From NCBI GenBank assembly GCA_964468755.1, contig CAYXWH010000002.1, forward strand, positions 1 through 64,000: a DNA stretch of 64,000 nucleotides. The letters run 5' to 3'. Made by a program: the position numbers and the translations under genes. This document shows, one piece after another, positions 14,525 through 21,737 of this stretch (position 1 is the first letter of the stretch; the number at the start of each line of letters is the position of its first letter). Below the pieces are notes generated by a model. It ran no database searches, had not been told where the DNA came from, and was given only the letters and a program-made list of their open reading frames with translations. The stretch is from CAYXWH01 sp964468755. Lineage in GTDB: Bacteria > Chloroflexota > Dehalococcoidia > Dehalococcoidales > RBG-16-60-22.

Positions 14525-16957
14525 ATGCCCCTTATCTCAATTAGTTGCGCCTGGATTCTGGGAACATTTCTGGGCTCCAAATTTAATTTATCTCCGTTAC
14601 TGGTGCTCACGGCACTGGTCCCCCTGCCCCTCTTCTTTTTACTACGCCGTCACCGTCAAAAAGTAATCGTATCCGTTGTATGCCTCGTTGCCCTGTTTGC
14701 CGCCGCTACCTATTCTTATACCAGCTTGCATACCTTCGACGAGACCAGTCTGCGCTTCCATAACGACCGTGGTACCGTGACCGTCAAGGGCATCGTCGCC
14801 CGGGACCCTGACGTCAGGGACACGAGCACTCGCCTGAATCTCTCCGCCACCGAAATCAAACTGGGAGACGACTGGCAGGCGGTTGACGGGACGGCGCTGG
14901 TGGTGGTGCCCCGTTACCCTGAGTACAGGTACGGCGACCGCCTCCTTATTACCGGCGAGCTGGCAACACCGCCTCAACTGGATGACTTCGACTACCGGGA
15001 ATATCTGGCCCATCAGGGGATATATGCCACCATGCTCTACCCGGAAATAGAGACCATAGAGAGGGAAAAAGGCTCCGCCCTGATGTCGTGGGTCTATTCG
15101 GTGCGCAGTCGAATATCCCATACCATCGCCGGGGTCATCCCCGAGCCGCAGGCATCGCTGGCACAGGCTATTTTACTGGGCATCCGAGGCAATATTCCGC
15201 CTGAATTAAAAGCGGACTTCGTCCGCAGTGGCACCGCTCATTTGCTCGCCATATCGGGGCTTCACCTCAGTATTATCGTTGGCATCCTGCTCAGTGCCGG
15301 TATCTGGCTTTTCGGCCGCCGATATTACCTCTATGTCTGGCTGGCACTGGTGGTCATCTGGCTTTATGTCCTGCTCACCGGCATGCATCCACCGGTGGTA
15401 CGGGGCGCTATTATGGCCAGCCTGTTTCTATTCGCCGAGCTGCTGGGCAGGCAGCGCCGCGCCATTACCGCGCTGGTGGCGGCCGCGGCGATAATGGTCG
15501 GCATCAGCCCCTATATTCTGGGCGATGCCGCCTTTCAATTGAGCTTTCTCGCCATGGCAGGGCTCGTCTTCCTGTTCCCCGCTTTTCAGTCGCTGGGCAG
15601 ACGGGCAATCCGGGCTACGCTGGGGGAAGCGGGGACACCGGTTGCCCTGGCCAGTACCGCCAGCGATAGTTTCAGCGCAACCCTGGCGGCACTTATCGCG
15701 GTATGGCCGGCAATTGCCTACTACTTTGGTATCATCTCCGTGGTCGGGCCCCTGGCTACCCTTCTGCTCCTGCCCGCCCTGCCGGTGATCATTATCACCG
15801 GGGCGCTCACCGGTGTTCTGGGGTTCATCATGCTCCCCGCCGCACAGGCTATCGGCTGGCTGAGCTGGCTCTTCCTGTCATACTCAACGGTGGTGGTCGG
15901 GGCGCTGGCAACACCGCCACCGTCATCTATCGAGGTTAATTCGGTTCCCGGCGCTCTGATATGTGCCTACTACGCGATCCTGGCAGCCGTCATCTGGCTT
16001 CTGGGACGGCGCCGGCTGACTGTTTCGTTCCCGCAGGCTGCCATCAGCCTCAAAAAGAGAATAGGTAATTCCGCCAGCTTCGTTTCCCGCCTTCCCGCCA
16101 GATGGACCGTCCCGCCACTGGTCGTGCTCGCCATACTGGCCTCGCTTACCGCAGTTACCATGCCCGATAATAAACTCCACGTGAGTTTTCTGGACGTTGG
16201 TCAGGGTGATGCCATTTTAATCCGTCACGGGACCCAGCAGGTACTGGTCGATGGCGGCCCCAGCCCCCGGGCGATAGCGGGGCAACTGGGGAAACAAATG
16301 CCGTTCTGGGACCGAACCATTGAGCTACTGGTACTCACCCACCCCCACCAAGACCACCTCAGCGGACTGGTCGAAGTGCTGCAACGCTTCCGGGTGAAAC
16401 AGGTGCTCATGGCTGATTGTCCCGTAGATTCACCGCTCTATAACCAGTGGTGGCAGCTTATTACCGAAAAGGATATCAAATACACCATAGCCCGGGCGGG
16501 TCAGCAGGCAGCCCTGGATGAAGGAATCACCCTGACCGTATTGCATCCGCCAGCCGGAGCCGGTAACGATACCGGGTTAAATCAGGATAATAAGAGCGTG
16601 GTACTGCGATTGACCGACGGTAAGGTCAGTTTCCTGCTCACCGGCGACATCCTGGCGGATGCCGAACGGGAGCTTGTCGGCAATCGCGCCAACCTCCGCA
16701 GCACCGTGCTCAAAGTACCTCACCACGGCGCAGCGACCTCCACCACCCCCGAATTTCTGGCGGTCGTCAACCCCCGGCTTGCCGTTATCTCGGTTGGCGC
16801 CGATAACAGATTCAACCACCCGGGCGAAGAAGTCATGGTAAGACTTCAGGATAGCCCAAACCCGAGATATGTCTATCGCACTGACCAGCACGGTGTCGTT
16901 GAATTTACCACTGACGGGGAGCGGCTGTGGGTGGCGACAGAAAAGAACGCTGACTGA
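14525..16957 (+). CDS. comEC: DNA uptake channel ComEC/Rec2
   Basis: An 810-residue membrane protein thought to carry single-stranded DNA across the membrane during transformation. Its three parts are all present. The N-terminal DUF4131-like region has an OB-fold near residues 80-160. The competence domain has many spans, with HLLAISGLHLSIIVG near 240. The C-terminal metallo-beta-lactamase-like domain has FLDVGQGDAILIRHG near 553 and LTHPHQDHLSGL near 603. The HxHxDH-type metal motif (HPHQDH) is intact, so nuclease activity is plausible. AAGGT precedes the ATG. comEA and comEC together suggest natural competence, though no pilus genes are seen here. Confidence 0.94.
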   Translation: MPLISISCAWILGTFLGSKFNLSPLLVLTALVPLPLFFLLRRHRQKVIVSVVCLVALFAAATYSYTSLHTFDETSLRFHNDRGTVTVKGIVARDPDVRDTSTRLNLSATEIKLGDDWQAVDGTALVVVPRYPEYRYGDRLLITGELATPPQLDDFDYREYLAHQGIYATMLYPEIETIEREKGSALMSWVYSVRSRISHTIAGVIPEPQASLAQAILLGIRGNIPPELKADFVRSGTAHLLAISGLHLSIIVGILLSAGIWLFGRRYYLYVWLALVVIWLYVLLTGMHPPVVRGAIMASLFLFAELLGRQRRAITALVAAAAIMVGISPYILGDAAFQLSFLAMAGLVFLFPAFQSLGRRAIRATLGEAGTPVALASTASDSFSATLAALIAVWPAIAYYFGIISVVGPLATLLLLPALPVIIITGALTGVLGFIMLPAAQAIGWLSWLFLSYSTVVVGALATPPPSSIEVNSVPGALICAYYAILAAVIWLLGRRRLTVSFPQAAISLKKRIGNSASFVSRLPARWTVPPLVVLAILASLTAVTMPDNKLHVSFLDVGQGDAILIRHGTQQVLVDGGPSPRAIAGQLGKQMPFWDRTIELLVLTHPHQDHLSGLVEVLQRFRVKQVLMADCPVDSPLYNQWWQLITEKDIKYTIARAGQQAALDEGITLTVLHPPAGAGNDTGLNQDNKSVVLRLTDGKVSFLLTGDILADAERELVGNRANLRSTVLKVPHHGAATSTTPEFLAVVNPRLAVISVGADNRFNHPGEEVMVRLQDSPNPRYVYRTDQHGVVEFTTDGERLWVATEKNAD

Positions 16958-17046
16958 CAGTATGCTCCACGTGAGAAAAGTCGCATACATTTCCCTCGCC
17001 GCTGACCTAAAATTGGAGTAGGACCAGATAACCGGGAGAGAGGGAA

Positions 17047-17457
17047 ATGTCCGACGAATCAAACAAAGACGATACGCGGTGGCGGAAAGCGCTAACACCG
17101 GAACAATACCGGGTCACCCGTGAAAAAGGGACGGAGCCACCATTTACTGGCGCCTATTACCATTTAAACGAACCGGGCACCTACCGGTGCGTCTGCTGCG
17201 GTAATGAATTGTTCCCTTCGGAAACCAAGTTTGATTCCGGCACCGGCTGGCCCAGCTTCTGGGCGCCAATTTCAGAGGAGAACGTTCAAGCCGCCGTTGA
17301 TAGCCGACACGGTATGGTACGGACGGAGGTGCTCTGCCCACGGTGCGGTGCCCACCTCGGTCATGTATTTGACGATGGGCCACTGCCGACCGGGCAGCGC
17401 TACTGTATTAACTCCGCAGCGCTTGACTTCGTCGCTGCCCCCCGTGACAGCCAGTAA
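17047..17457 (+). CDS. msrB: Peptide-methionine (R)-S-oxide reductase MsrB
   Basis: Reduces the R form of methionine sulfoxide in proteins. The 136-residue product has both zinc CxxC pairs (CVCC near residue 49, CPRC near 97), the FDSGTGWPSFW active-site segment near 66, and the catalytic Cys in RYCINSAAL near 119. This enzyme uses a normal Cys, unlike the adjacent MsrA. No signal peptide is visible, so it should be cytoplasmic. It precedes msrA by 10 bases; GAGAGAGGGA lies before the ATG. Confidence 0.95.
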   Translation: MSDESNKDDTRWRKALTPEQYRVTREKGTEPPFTGAYYHLNEPGTYRCVCCGNELFPSETKFDSGTGWPSFWAPISEENVQAAVDSRHGMVRTEVLCPRCGAHLGHVFDDGPLPTGQRYCINSAALDFVAAPRDSQ

Positions 17458-17467
17458 TGAGAGACCA

Positions 17468-18277
17468 ATGGCACATATCAATCAAACCATGATTATTGTG
17501 ATATCGATTATCAGCCTGGCCATACTTATCGCCGCCGGCTACCTTCTTATCCCGCGGCAAGACAAGGCACCGGTGGCGTCGCCGGTAAATACCCCTGCCC
17601 GCCAGACGGCCATACCATCCATCGATACCGCTGCCCCCGCCGGCACGGAAACAGCCACGTTTGCCCTGGGCTGATTCTGGGGACCAGACTCCCGGTTCGG
17701 GAGCATCCCCGGAGCAATCCGCACCCGGGTCGGTTATGCCGGAGGCAGCACCGGCAACCCCACGTATTACAATCTGGGCGACCATTCCGAGACGGTGCAG
17801 ATCGACTATGACCCGAGCCGGATTTCATATGGCGAACTGCTGGACATTTTCTGGAACAGCCACTATCCCGTTGCTGAACCAGGATCGCGGCAATACATGT
17901 CCATCATCTTCTATCATAATGAAGAGCAGGAAAGGCTGGCGCTGGAATCCAAAGCTCGTGAGGAAGCCAGACTAAACAGACCGTTCTTCACGGAAATAGT
18001 CCCCGCCTCTGAATTTTTCCTGGCTGAGCAGTACCATCAGAAATATTACCTCCGCCAGGTACCGGAACTTTTACGCGAGTTCGCTGCCATTTATCCCAAC
18101 GCCGAGGACTTTATCGCCTCCACCGCCGCGGCGCGTGTCAACGGATACCTCGGCGGCTACGGTACTCCATCAGCGCTGTCAGCAGAGATAGATACCCTGG
18201 GCTTGTCCCCGGAGGGCAAGGCAAAGCTAAACCGGATTGTATCAGCATCAGCGGGAAAGTACGCCTGCTCCACGTAA
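17468..18277 (+). CDS. msrA: Membrane-anchored MsrA, probable selenoprotein (UGA = Sec69)
   Basis: Reduces methionine-S-sulfoxide in proteins. The frame from ATG 17468 is interrupted once, by TGA at 17672-17674. That is exactly the catalytic position of the family motif GCFWG, here FALG-UGA-FWG. After it the same frame stays open for 200 codons with an intact MsrA domain (RTRVGYAGGSTGNPTYY, HSETVQIDYDP, QYMSIIFYHN, EQYHQKYYLRQ). Read through, the protein has 269 residues with Sec at 69. Residues about 8-28 form a hydrophobic anchor, so the catalytic domain should lie outside the membrane. A SECIS-like hairpin follows the TGA. A Cys near the C-terminus (KYACST) may resolve the selenenic acid. 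The alternative is a nonsense mutation, but it would have to have hit the one codon where selenocysteine is expected. Confidence 0.85.
17679..17710 (+). promoter_or_regulatory. Bacterial SECIS-like hairpin in msrA
   Basis: Starting 4 bases after the TGA, GGGGA (17679-17683) pairs with TCCCC (17706-17710). Inside it CTCCC (17689-17693) pairs with GGGAG (17699-17703), leaving the loop GGTTC. The loop begins 19 bases after the TGA. A stable stem with a G or GGU at the start of the apical loop at this distance is the known layout for SelB-binding bacterial SECIS elements. Confidence 0.7.
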
Positions 18278-18344
18278 CACTGGCACGATAAAGCCAGATA
18301 GGGTATAATGGGCGGTAAGTAATAGTGGTGGAGTTCCGTACTAG

Positions 18345-18881
18345 ATGAAAGCATTTTTCCGCGAATTTCTGATAACAATCGCCATTGCCGCTGTAATCTG
18401 TATCGCCTTTCAGTCCACTCTCCAGACTTTTATCGTGGTCATGACCAGCATGGAACCCAACTTTCATGAGGGACAGCGCCTTCTGGTCAATAAAGCCGTC
18501 TACTTTTTCGAAGAACCGGAACGCGGCGACGTCATCATTTTTAAGGCGCCGGGAAACCGGCAAGGCGATTATATCAAGCGGATTATCGCCCTACCCGGTG
18601 ACAACGTCGAGATAAAGGACGAAGCCGTCTATATCGACGGGAGCCGGCTGGACGAGCCCTATATCATGAGCCCGCCCGGCTACACGCTCGCCGAGCAGGA
18701 AGTACCCGAGTGCAGCTACTTCGTCCTCGGCGATAACCGCAACAACAGTGACGACTCTCACCATGGCTGGTACGTGCCCGAAGATAATATTATTGGCAAA
18801 GCCTGGCTCTCCATCTGGCCGCCGGACAAATGGGAGGTAGTCCCTGACTACCGGCTGGAGGAGCAACTGGCAAGTTCCTGA
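18345..18881 (+). CDS. lepB: Signal peptidase I
   Basis: Cleaves signal peptides from exported proteins. The 178-residue product has one N-terminal membrane span (about 6-30). The catalytic Ser is in MTSMEPNF near residue 35, the Lys general base in DYIKRIIALPGD near 78, and the box E motif is GDNRNNSDDSHHGW near 129. This is the short Gram-positive-like form without a large insertion. TATAAT at 18304-18309 could serve its promoter. It is followed by pyrE 14 bases later. Lipoproteins and TRAP receptors in this window would need this or the lipoprotein-specific peptidase. Confidence 0.94.
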   Translation: MKAFFREFLITIAIAAVICIAFQSTLQTFIVVMTSMEPNFHEGQRLLVNKAVYFFEEPERGDVIIFKAPGNRQGDYIKRIIALPGDNVEIKDEAVYIDGSRLDEPYIMSPPGYTLAEQEVPECSYFVLGDNRNNSDDSHHGWYVPEDNIIGKAWLSIWPPDKWEVVPDYRLEEQLASS

Positions 18882-18895
18882 GAAGGGGTACTGAC

Positions 18896-19477
18896 GTGAC
18901 CGACAACGTTGAAAAAGTCTTCGAGAAAGCCGGGGCAGTGCTCAAAGGGCATTTCCTGCTTGCCTCCGGTCGGCACTCCCCGGTCTACTGGGAGAAGTTC
19001 CAGGTGCTGCAATTCCCCCACTATACCGAACAGCTCTGCGGTATGATTGCCCGCCACTTCCGGAATAAAGACGTCCAGGTGGTTGCCGGGCCCACCACCG
19101 GCGGCATCATTCTCGCTCATGAAACCGCCCGCCAGCTTGGCGTGCGCAGCATTTTCGCCGAAGCGGCAAGCGGCGGGGAACGAGCCTTCCGTCGCGGTTT
19201 CACGCTTGCCCCGGGAGAACGGGTGCTCATCGTCGACGACATTCTTACCACCGGCGGGTCGATTCGCGAGGTCCTGGCGGCAGTCAACCAGCTGGGAGGA
19301 AATGTCATCGGTATCGGCGTGCTGGTGGACCGCTCCGAAAAGGAACCGGATTTCGGGGCGCCTCTGTTCAGCTGCCTCCGTTCCGAGACGATAACCTACT
19401 CGCCGGACAACTGCCCGCTCTGTGCTGCCGGCATGCCCCTGACCAAGCCGGGCAGCAGCCAGCGACAACCGGGCTAA
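18896..19477 (+). CDS. pyrE: Orotate phosphoribosyltransferase
   Basis: Joins orotate to phosphoribosyl pyrophosphate to make orotidine 5'-phosphate in pyrimidine synthesis. The 193-residue product has the PRPP-binding loop VLIVDDILTTGGS near residues 110-122 and the flexible-loop region AEAASGGERAFRRGF near 88-102. The N-terminus HFLLASGRHSPVYWEKF carries the orotate-binding residues. The C-terminus has a CPLC-x-AG stretch, seen in some longer PyrE proteins. GTG start at 18896 with GAGAAGGGG upstream. Confidence 0.93.
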   Translation: MTDNVEKVFEKAGAVLKGHFLLASGRHSPVYWEKFQVLQFPHYTEQLCGMIARHFRNKDVQVVAGPTTGGIILAHETARQLGVRSIFAEAASGGERAFRRGFTLAPGERVLIVDDILTTGGSIREVLAAVNQLGGNVIGIGVLVDRSEKEPDFGAPLFSCLRSETITYSPDNCPLCAAGMPLTKPGSSQRQPG

Positions 19478-19510
19478 CGTTTACCACCGGTCAAGAAGGG
19501 GAGGTTTACC

Positions 19511-19966
19511 ATGGAAACCGCCACCCTGGTCGCCATTATTATCATCATCACCGCCATCCTGGCAATTGTCGCCATGTACTACTTCGCCCAGATGAAATGG
19601 GAACGGCGGTTCCGAAACTGGCAACAGGCCGAGGAATTGAGGTGGCAGGAGGAAATGGCGAAAGCGGCTAAGTCAGCCGTTACCCAGAGCCGGGCGGTGC
19701 TGGGCGGTAAATTCACCGAACAGATGGCACCGTTCCTGCCTGAATTCAACTATGACCCCACCGAAGCCCGATTTATTGGCAGTCCCATTGATTTTATCGT
19801 CTTCCCCGGACTGTCCCAGGGAGACCCGCGTGAAATAATCATCATGGAAATAAAAAGCAGCAAGAACAGCCAGCTTACCCCTGCCGAACGAAAAATCCGC
19901 CAGTTGATTGAAGACGGCATGGTCAGATGGGAACTTATCCGGAAGCCGAATGAGGAACTCGGCTGA
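19511..19966 (+). CDS. Membrane-tethered Holliday-junction-resolvase-related protein
   Basis: A 151-residue protein with an N-terminal membrane span (residues about 4-27), a short charged coiled coil, and a C-terminal domain. That domain resembles the predicted endonucleases related to archaeal Holliday junction resolvases (Pfam Endonuc_Holl). The match rests on GGKFTEQMAPFLPEF near residue 70, FIGSPIDFIVFPGL near 93 and EIIIMEIKSSK near 112. In that family the Asp of PIDF and the E-x-K of MEIKS form the nuclease core, and both are present. It is not established that such proteins cut DNA, and the membrane anchor is unexpected for a recombination enzyme. Strong GGGGAGG ribosome site. Confidence 0.75.
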   Translation: METATLVAIIIIITAILAIVAMYYFAQMKWERRFRNWQQAEELRWQEEMAKAAKSAVTQSRAVLGGKFTEQMAPFLPEFNYDPTEARFIGSPIDFIVFPGLSQGDPREIIIMEIKSSKNSQLTPAERKIRQLIEDGMVRWELIRKPNEELG

Positions 19967-19972
19967 GGATGG

Positions 19973-21685
19973 CTATGTCCGCCCGAACTCACGGGCAATC
20001 TGCCCGGAACTGAGGTGAATCATGGTCGGCCTTCCATGCGGGCAGGTATACGGACTCTCCGCCTGCTCCAGCTGGCGCACCAGCTCCCTCATTTCATCGT
20101 CGGTCATTGACTGCCCCGACCTTACCGCCCCGTGACAGGCAATAGACTCGATTATCTTTTCTTCCCAGTCATCGCTCCGGCCCGAAGACAGGGAATCCAG
20201 CAACTCCCGCAACACCCCCGCCCAGTCGGCACCGTGCAGCAGGGAGGGTACCGCCCGCACCAGATAGGTACGGTCGCCAAACGGCTCCAGCGTGAAGCCA
20301 AACCCGGCCAGCTTGCCGCACCATGACGACAGGACTTCCGCCTGCCGGGGACTGACATCCAGCGGTACCGGCTCCAGAAGCCCCTGGACCGGTATGGCTT
20401 GCCCGGCCCGCTGCCGCCGAACCATATCAAACCGCACCCGCTCGTGGGCAGCATGCTGGTCAATGAGATAAAGCCCGTCGGGACCCTCAGCAATAATATA
20501 GCTGTTCAGCACCTGGCCCAGCACCCGTAGCACCGGGAGCGACGCCGTGAAAAGCGATGGCGCCTGGGACGGGTGGTGAGCCGGGTGGTTTTCCACCGGG
20601 GCTGGTGCCACCGAAGCCGACCCTCTGGCTGCCGGCGCGCTGTAGCGAGTCGCCACCTCTTCAATAGCCGGCACTACCATTTGCTCGACCAGAGCCTGAC
20701 GGACCGCCTTCTGGACCGCCGTGAAAACGGCGTGCTCATTGCGGAATTTGACCTCGCGCTTGGCGGGGTGGATGTTCACGTCCACTTCCGGTGCCGGTAG
20801 CCGGATATTGAGCACCGCTACCGGGTGCCTCCCTACCATCAACAGCCCGTGATAGGCCTCCTCCACCGCCCGCGCCAGGAGACGGCTATTCACCCAGCGG
20901 CGGTTGACGAAGAAGCTGAGGTAGCCCCGACCGGAACGGCTGACCGCTGGTGCGGTGACCATACCGGTTACCCCGATGGCGTCGGCGCCACCGTCCCACT
21001 GCCTCCCGGCAATGCCCACCTCCAGCATATTACCGGCGATTTCAGTACCGAATACCTCGAGGATACTGTCCGTCAGCCGGCCACGACCCGGGGTTCGCAA
21101 CGATATTTTCCCGTCGATGACAAGGGTAAATCTGACCTCGTGATAGGCAAGCGCACACTGGCTGATGACACTGGCGATATGGCTGTTTTCGGTAGCTGCC
21201 GACTTCAGGAATTTACGCCTCGCCGGAACGTTATGGAACAAGTCCCGTACCGTTATGGTGGTGCCCCGGGCGCGTCCCTGACCTTCCCGCCGGCTAATTG
21301 CCTCGTCGGTAATAGTGACATGGGCGCCGACTGTCTCGCCGGCGGCACAGGTAACCATATCCACCTGCGCCACCGCGGCGATGCTGGGCAACGCTTCACC
21401 ACGGAAGCCCAGACTGCCAATGGAGATCAGGTCAGCCAGCGTGTCTATCTTGCTGGTGGCGTACCGTTGAAAGGCAAGCCCCACTTCATCCGCCGGAATA
21501 CCGGCACCATTGTCGGTTACCTTAATCTGGCTTACCCCGCCACCCCCCGCTTCCACCGTAATCTGGTCGGCTCCGGCATCCAGTGCGTTCTCCACCAGCT
21601 CCTTCACTACCGATGCCGGCCGCTCCACCACCTCACCGGCGGCAATCTGGGAGACCGTCTTCCTGTCTAAAACTCTGATGGTCAT
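19973..21685 (-). CDS. mutL: DNA mismatch repair protein MutL
   Basis: GHKL ATPase that couples mismatch recognition to strand removal. Chosen start is ATG at 21685 (MTIRVLDRKTVSQIAAGEVVERPASVVKELVENALDAGA), which matches MutL N-termini; a longer frame runs into the upstream gene. The N-terminal ATPase motifs ENALDAGA, DNGAGI and GFRGEALPSIAAV and the PKREVKF loop near residue 320 are present. The C-terminal dimerisation domain begins near 380 (VLGQVLNSYIIAEGPDGLYLIDQHAAHERV) and ends with CPHGRPTMIHL. The endonuclease motif DQHAxxERxxYE is incomplete (DQHAAHERVRFD). No mutS is seen nearby. Follows pcrA on the same strand. Confidence 0.95.
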   Translation of the reverse strand: MTIRVLDRKTVSQIAAGEVVERPASVVKELVENALDAGADQITVEAGGGGVSQIKVTDNGAGIPADEVGLAFQRYATSKIDTLADLISIGSLGFRGEALPSIAAVAQVDMVTCAAGETVGAHVTITDEAISRREGQGRARGTTITVRDLFHNVPARRKFLKSAATENSHIASVISQCALAYHEVRFTLVIDGKISLRTPGRGRLTDSILEVFGTEIAGNMLEVGIAGRQWDGGADAIGVTGMVTAPAVSRSGRGYLSFFVNRRWVNSRLLARAVEEAYHGLLMVGRHPVAVLNIRLPAPEVDVNIHPAKREVKFRNEHAVFTAVQKAVRQALVEQMVVPAIEEVATRYSAPAARGSASVAPAPVENHPAHHPSQAPSLFTASLPVLRVLGQVLNSYIIAEGPDGLYLIDQHAAHERVRFDMVRRQRAGQAIPVQGLLEPVPLDVSPRQAEVLSSWCGKLAGFGFTLEPFGDRTYLVRAVPSLLHGADWAGVLRELLDSLSSGRSDDWEEKIIESIACHGAVRSGQSMTDDEMRELVRQLEQAESPYTCPHGRPTMIHLSSGQIAREFGRT

Positions 21686-21737
21686 CTCGGTATCATAGTA
21701 CACGTTTCCGTGTAAAAACGCAATGCCCTTGCCGTGA

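Noticed and set aside
17204..17674. msrA read as two broken genes, or as a pseudogene
   Set aside because: The stop is at the catalytic codon only, both halves are intact and in frame, and a SECIS-like hairpin follows, so selenocysteine is the better explanation.
20825..21670. 281-codon frame antisense to mutL
   Set aside because: Shadow of a clear MutL ATPase domain; no ribosome site or recognisable domain.
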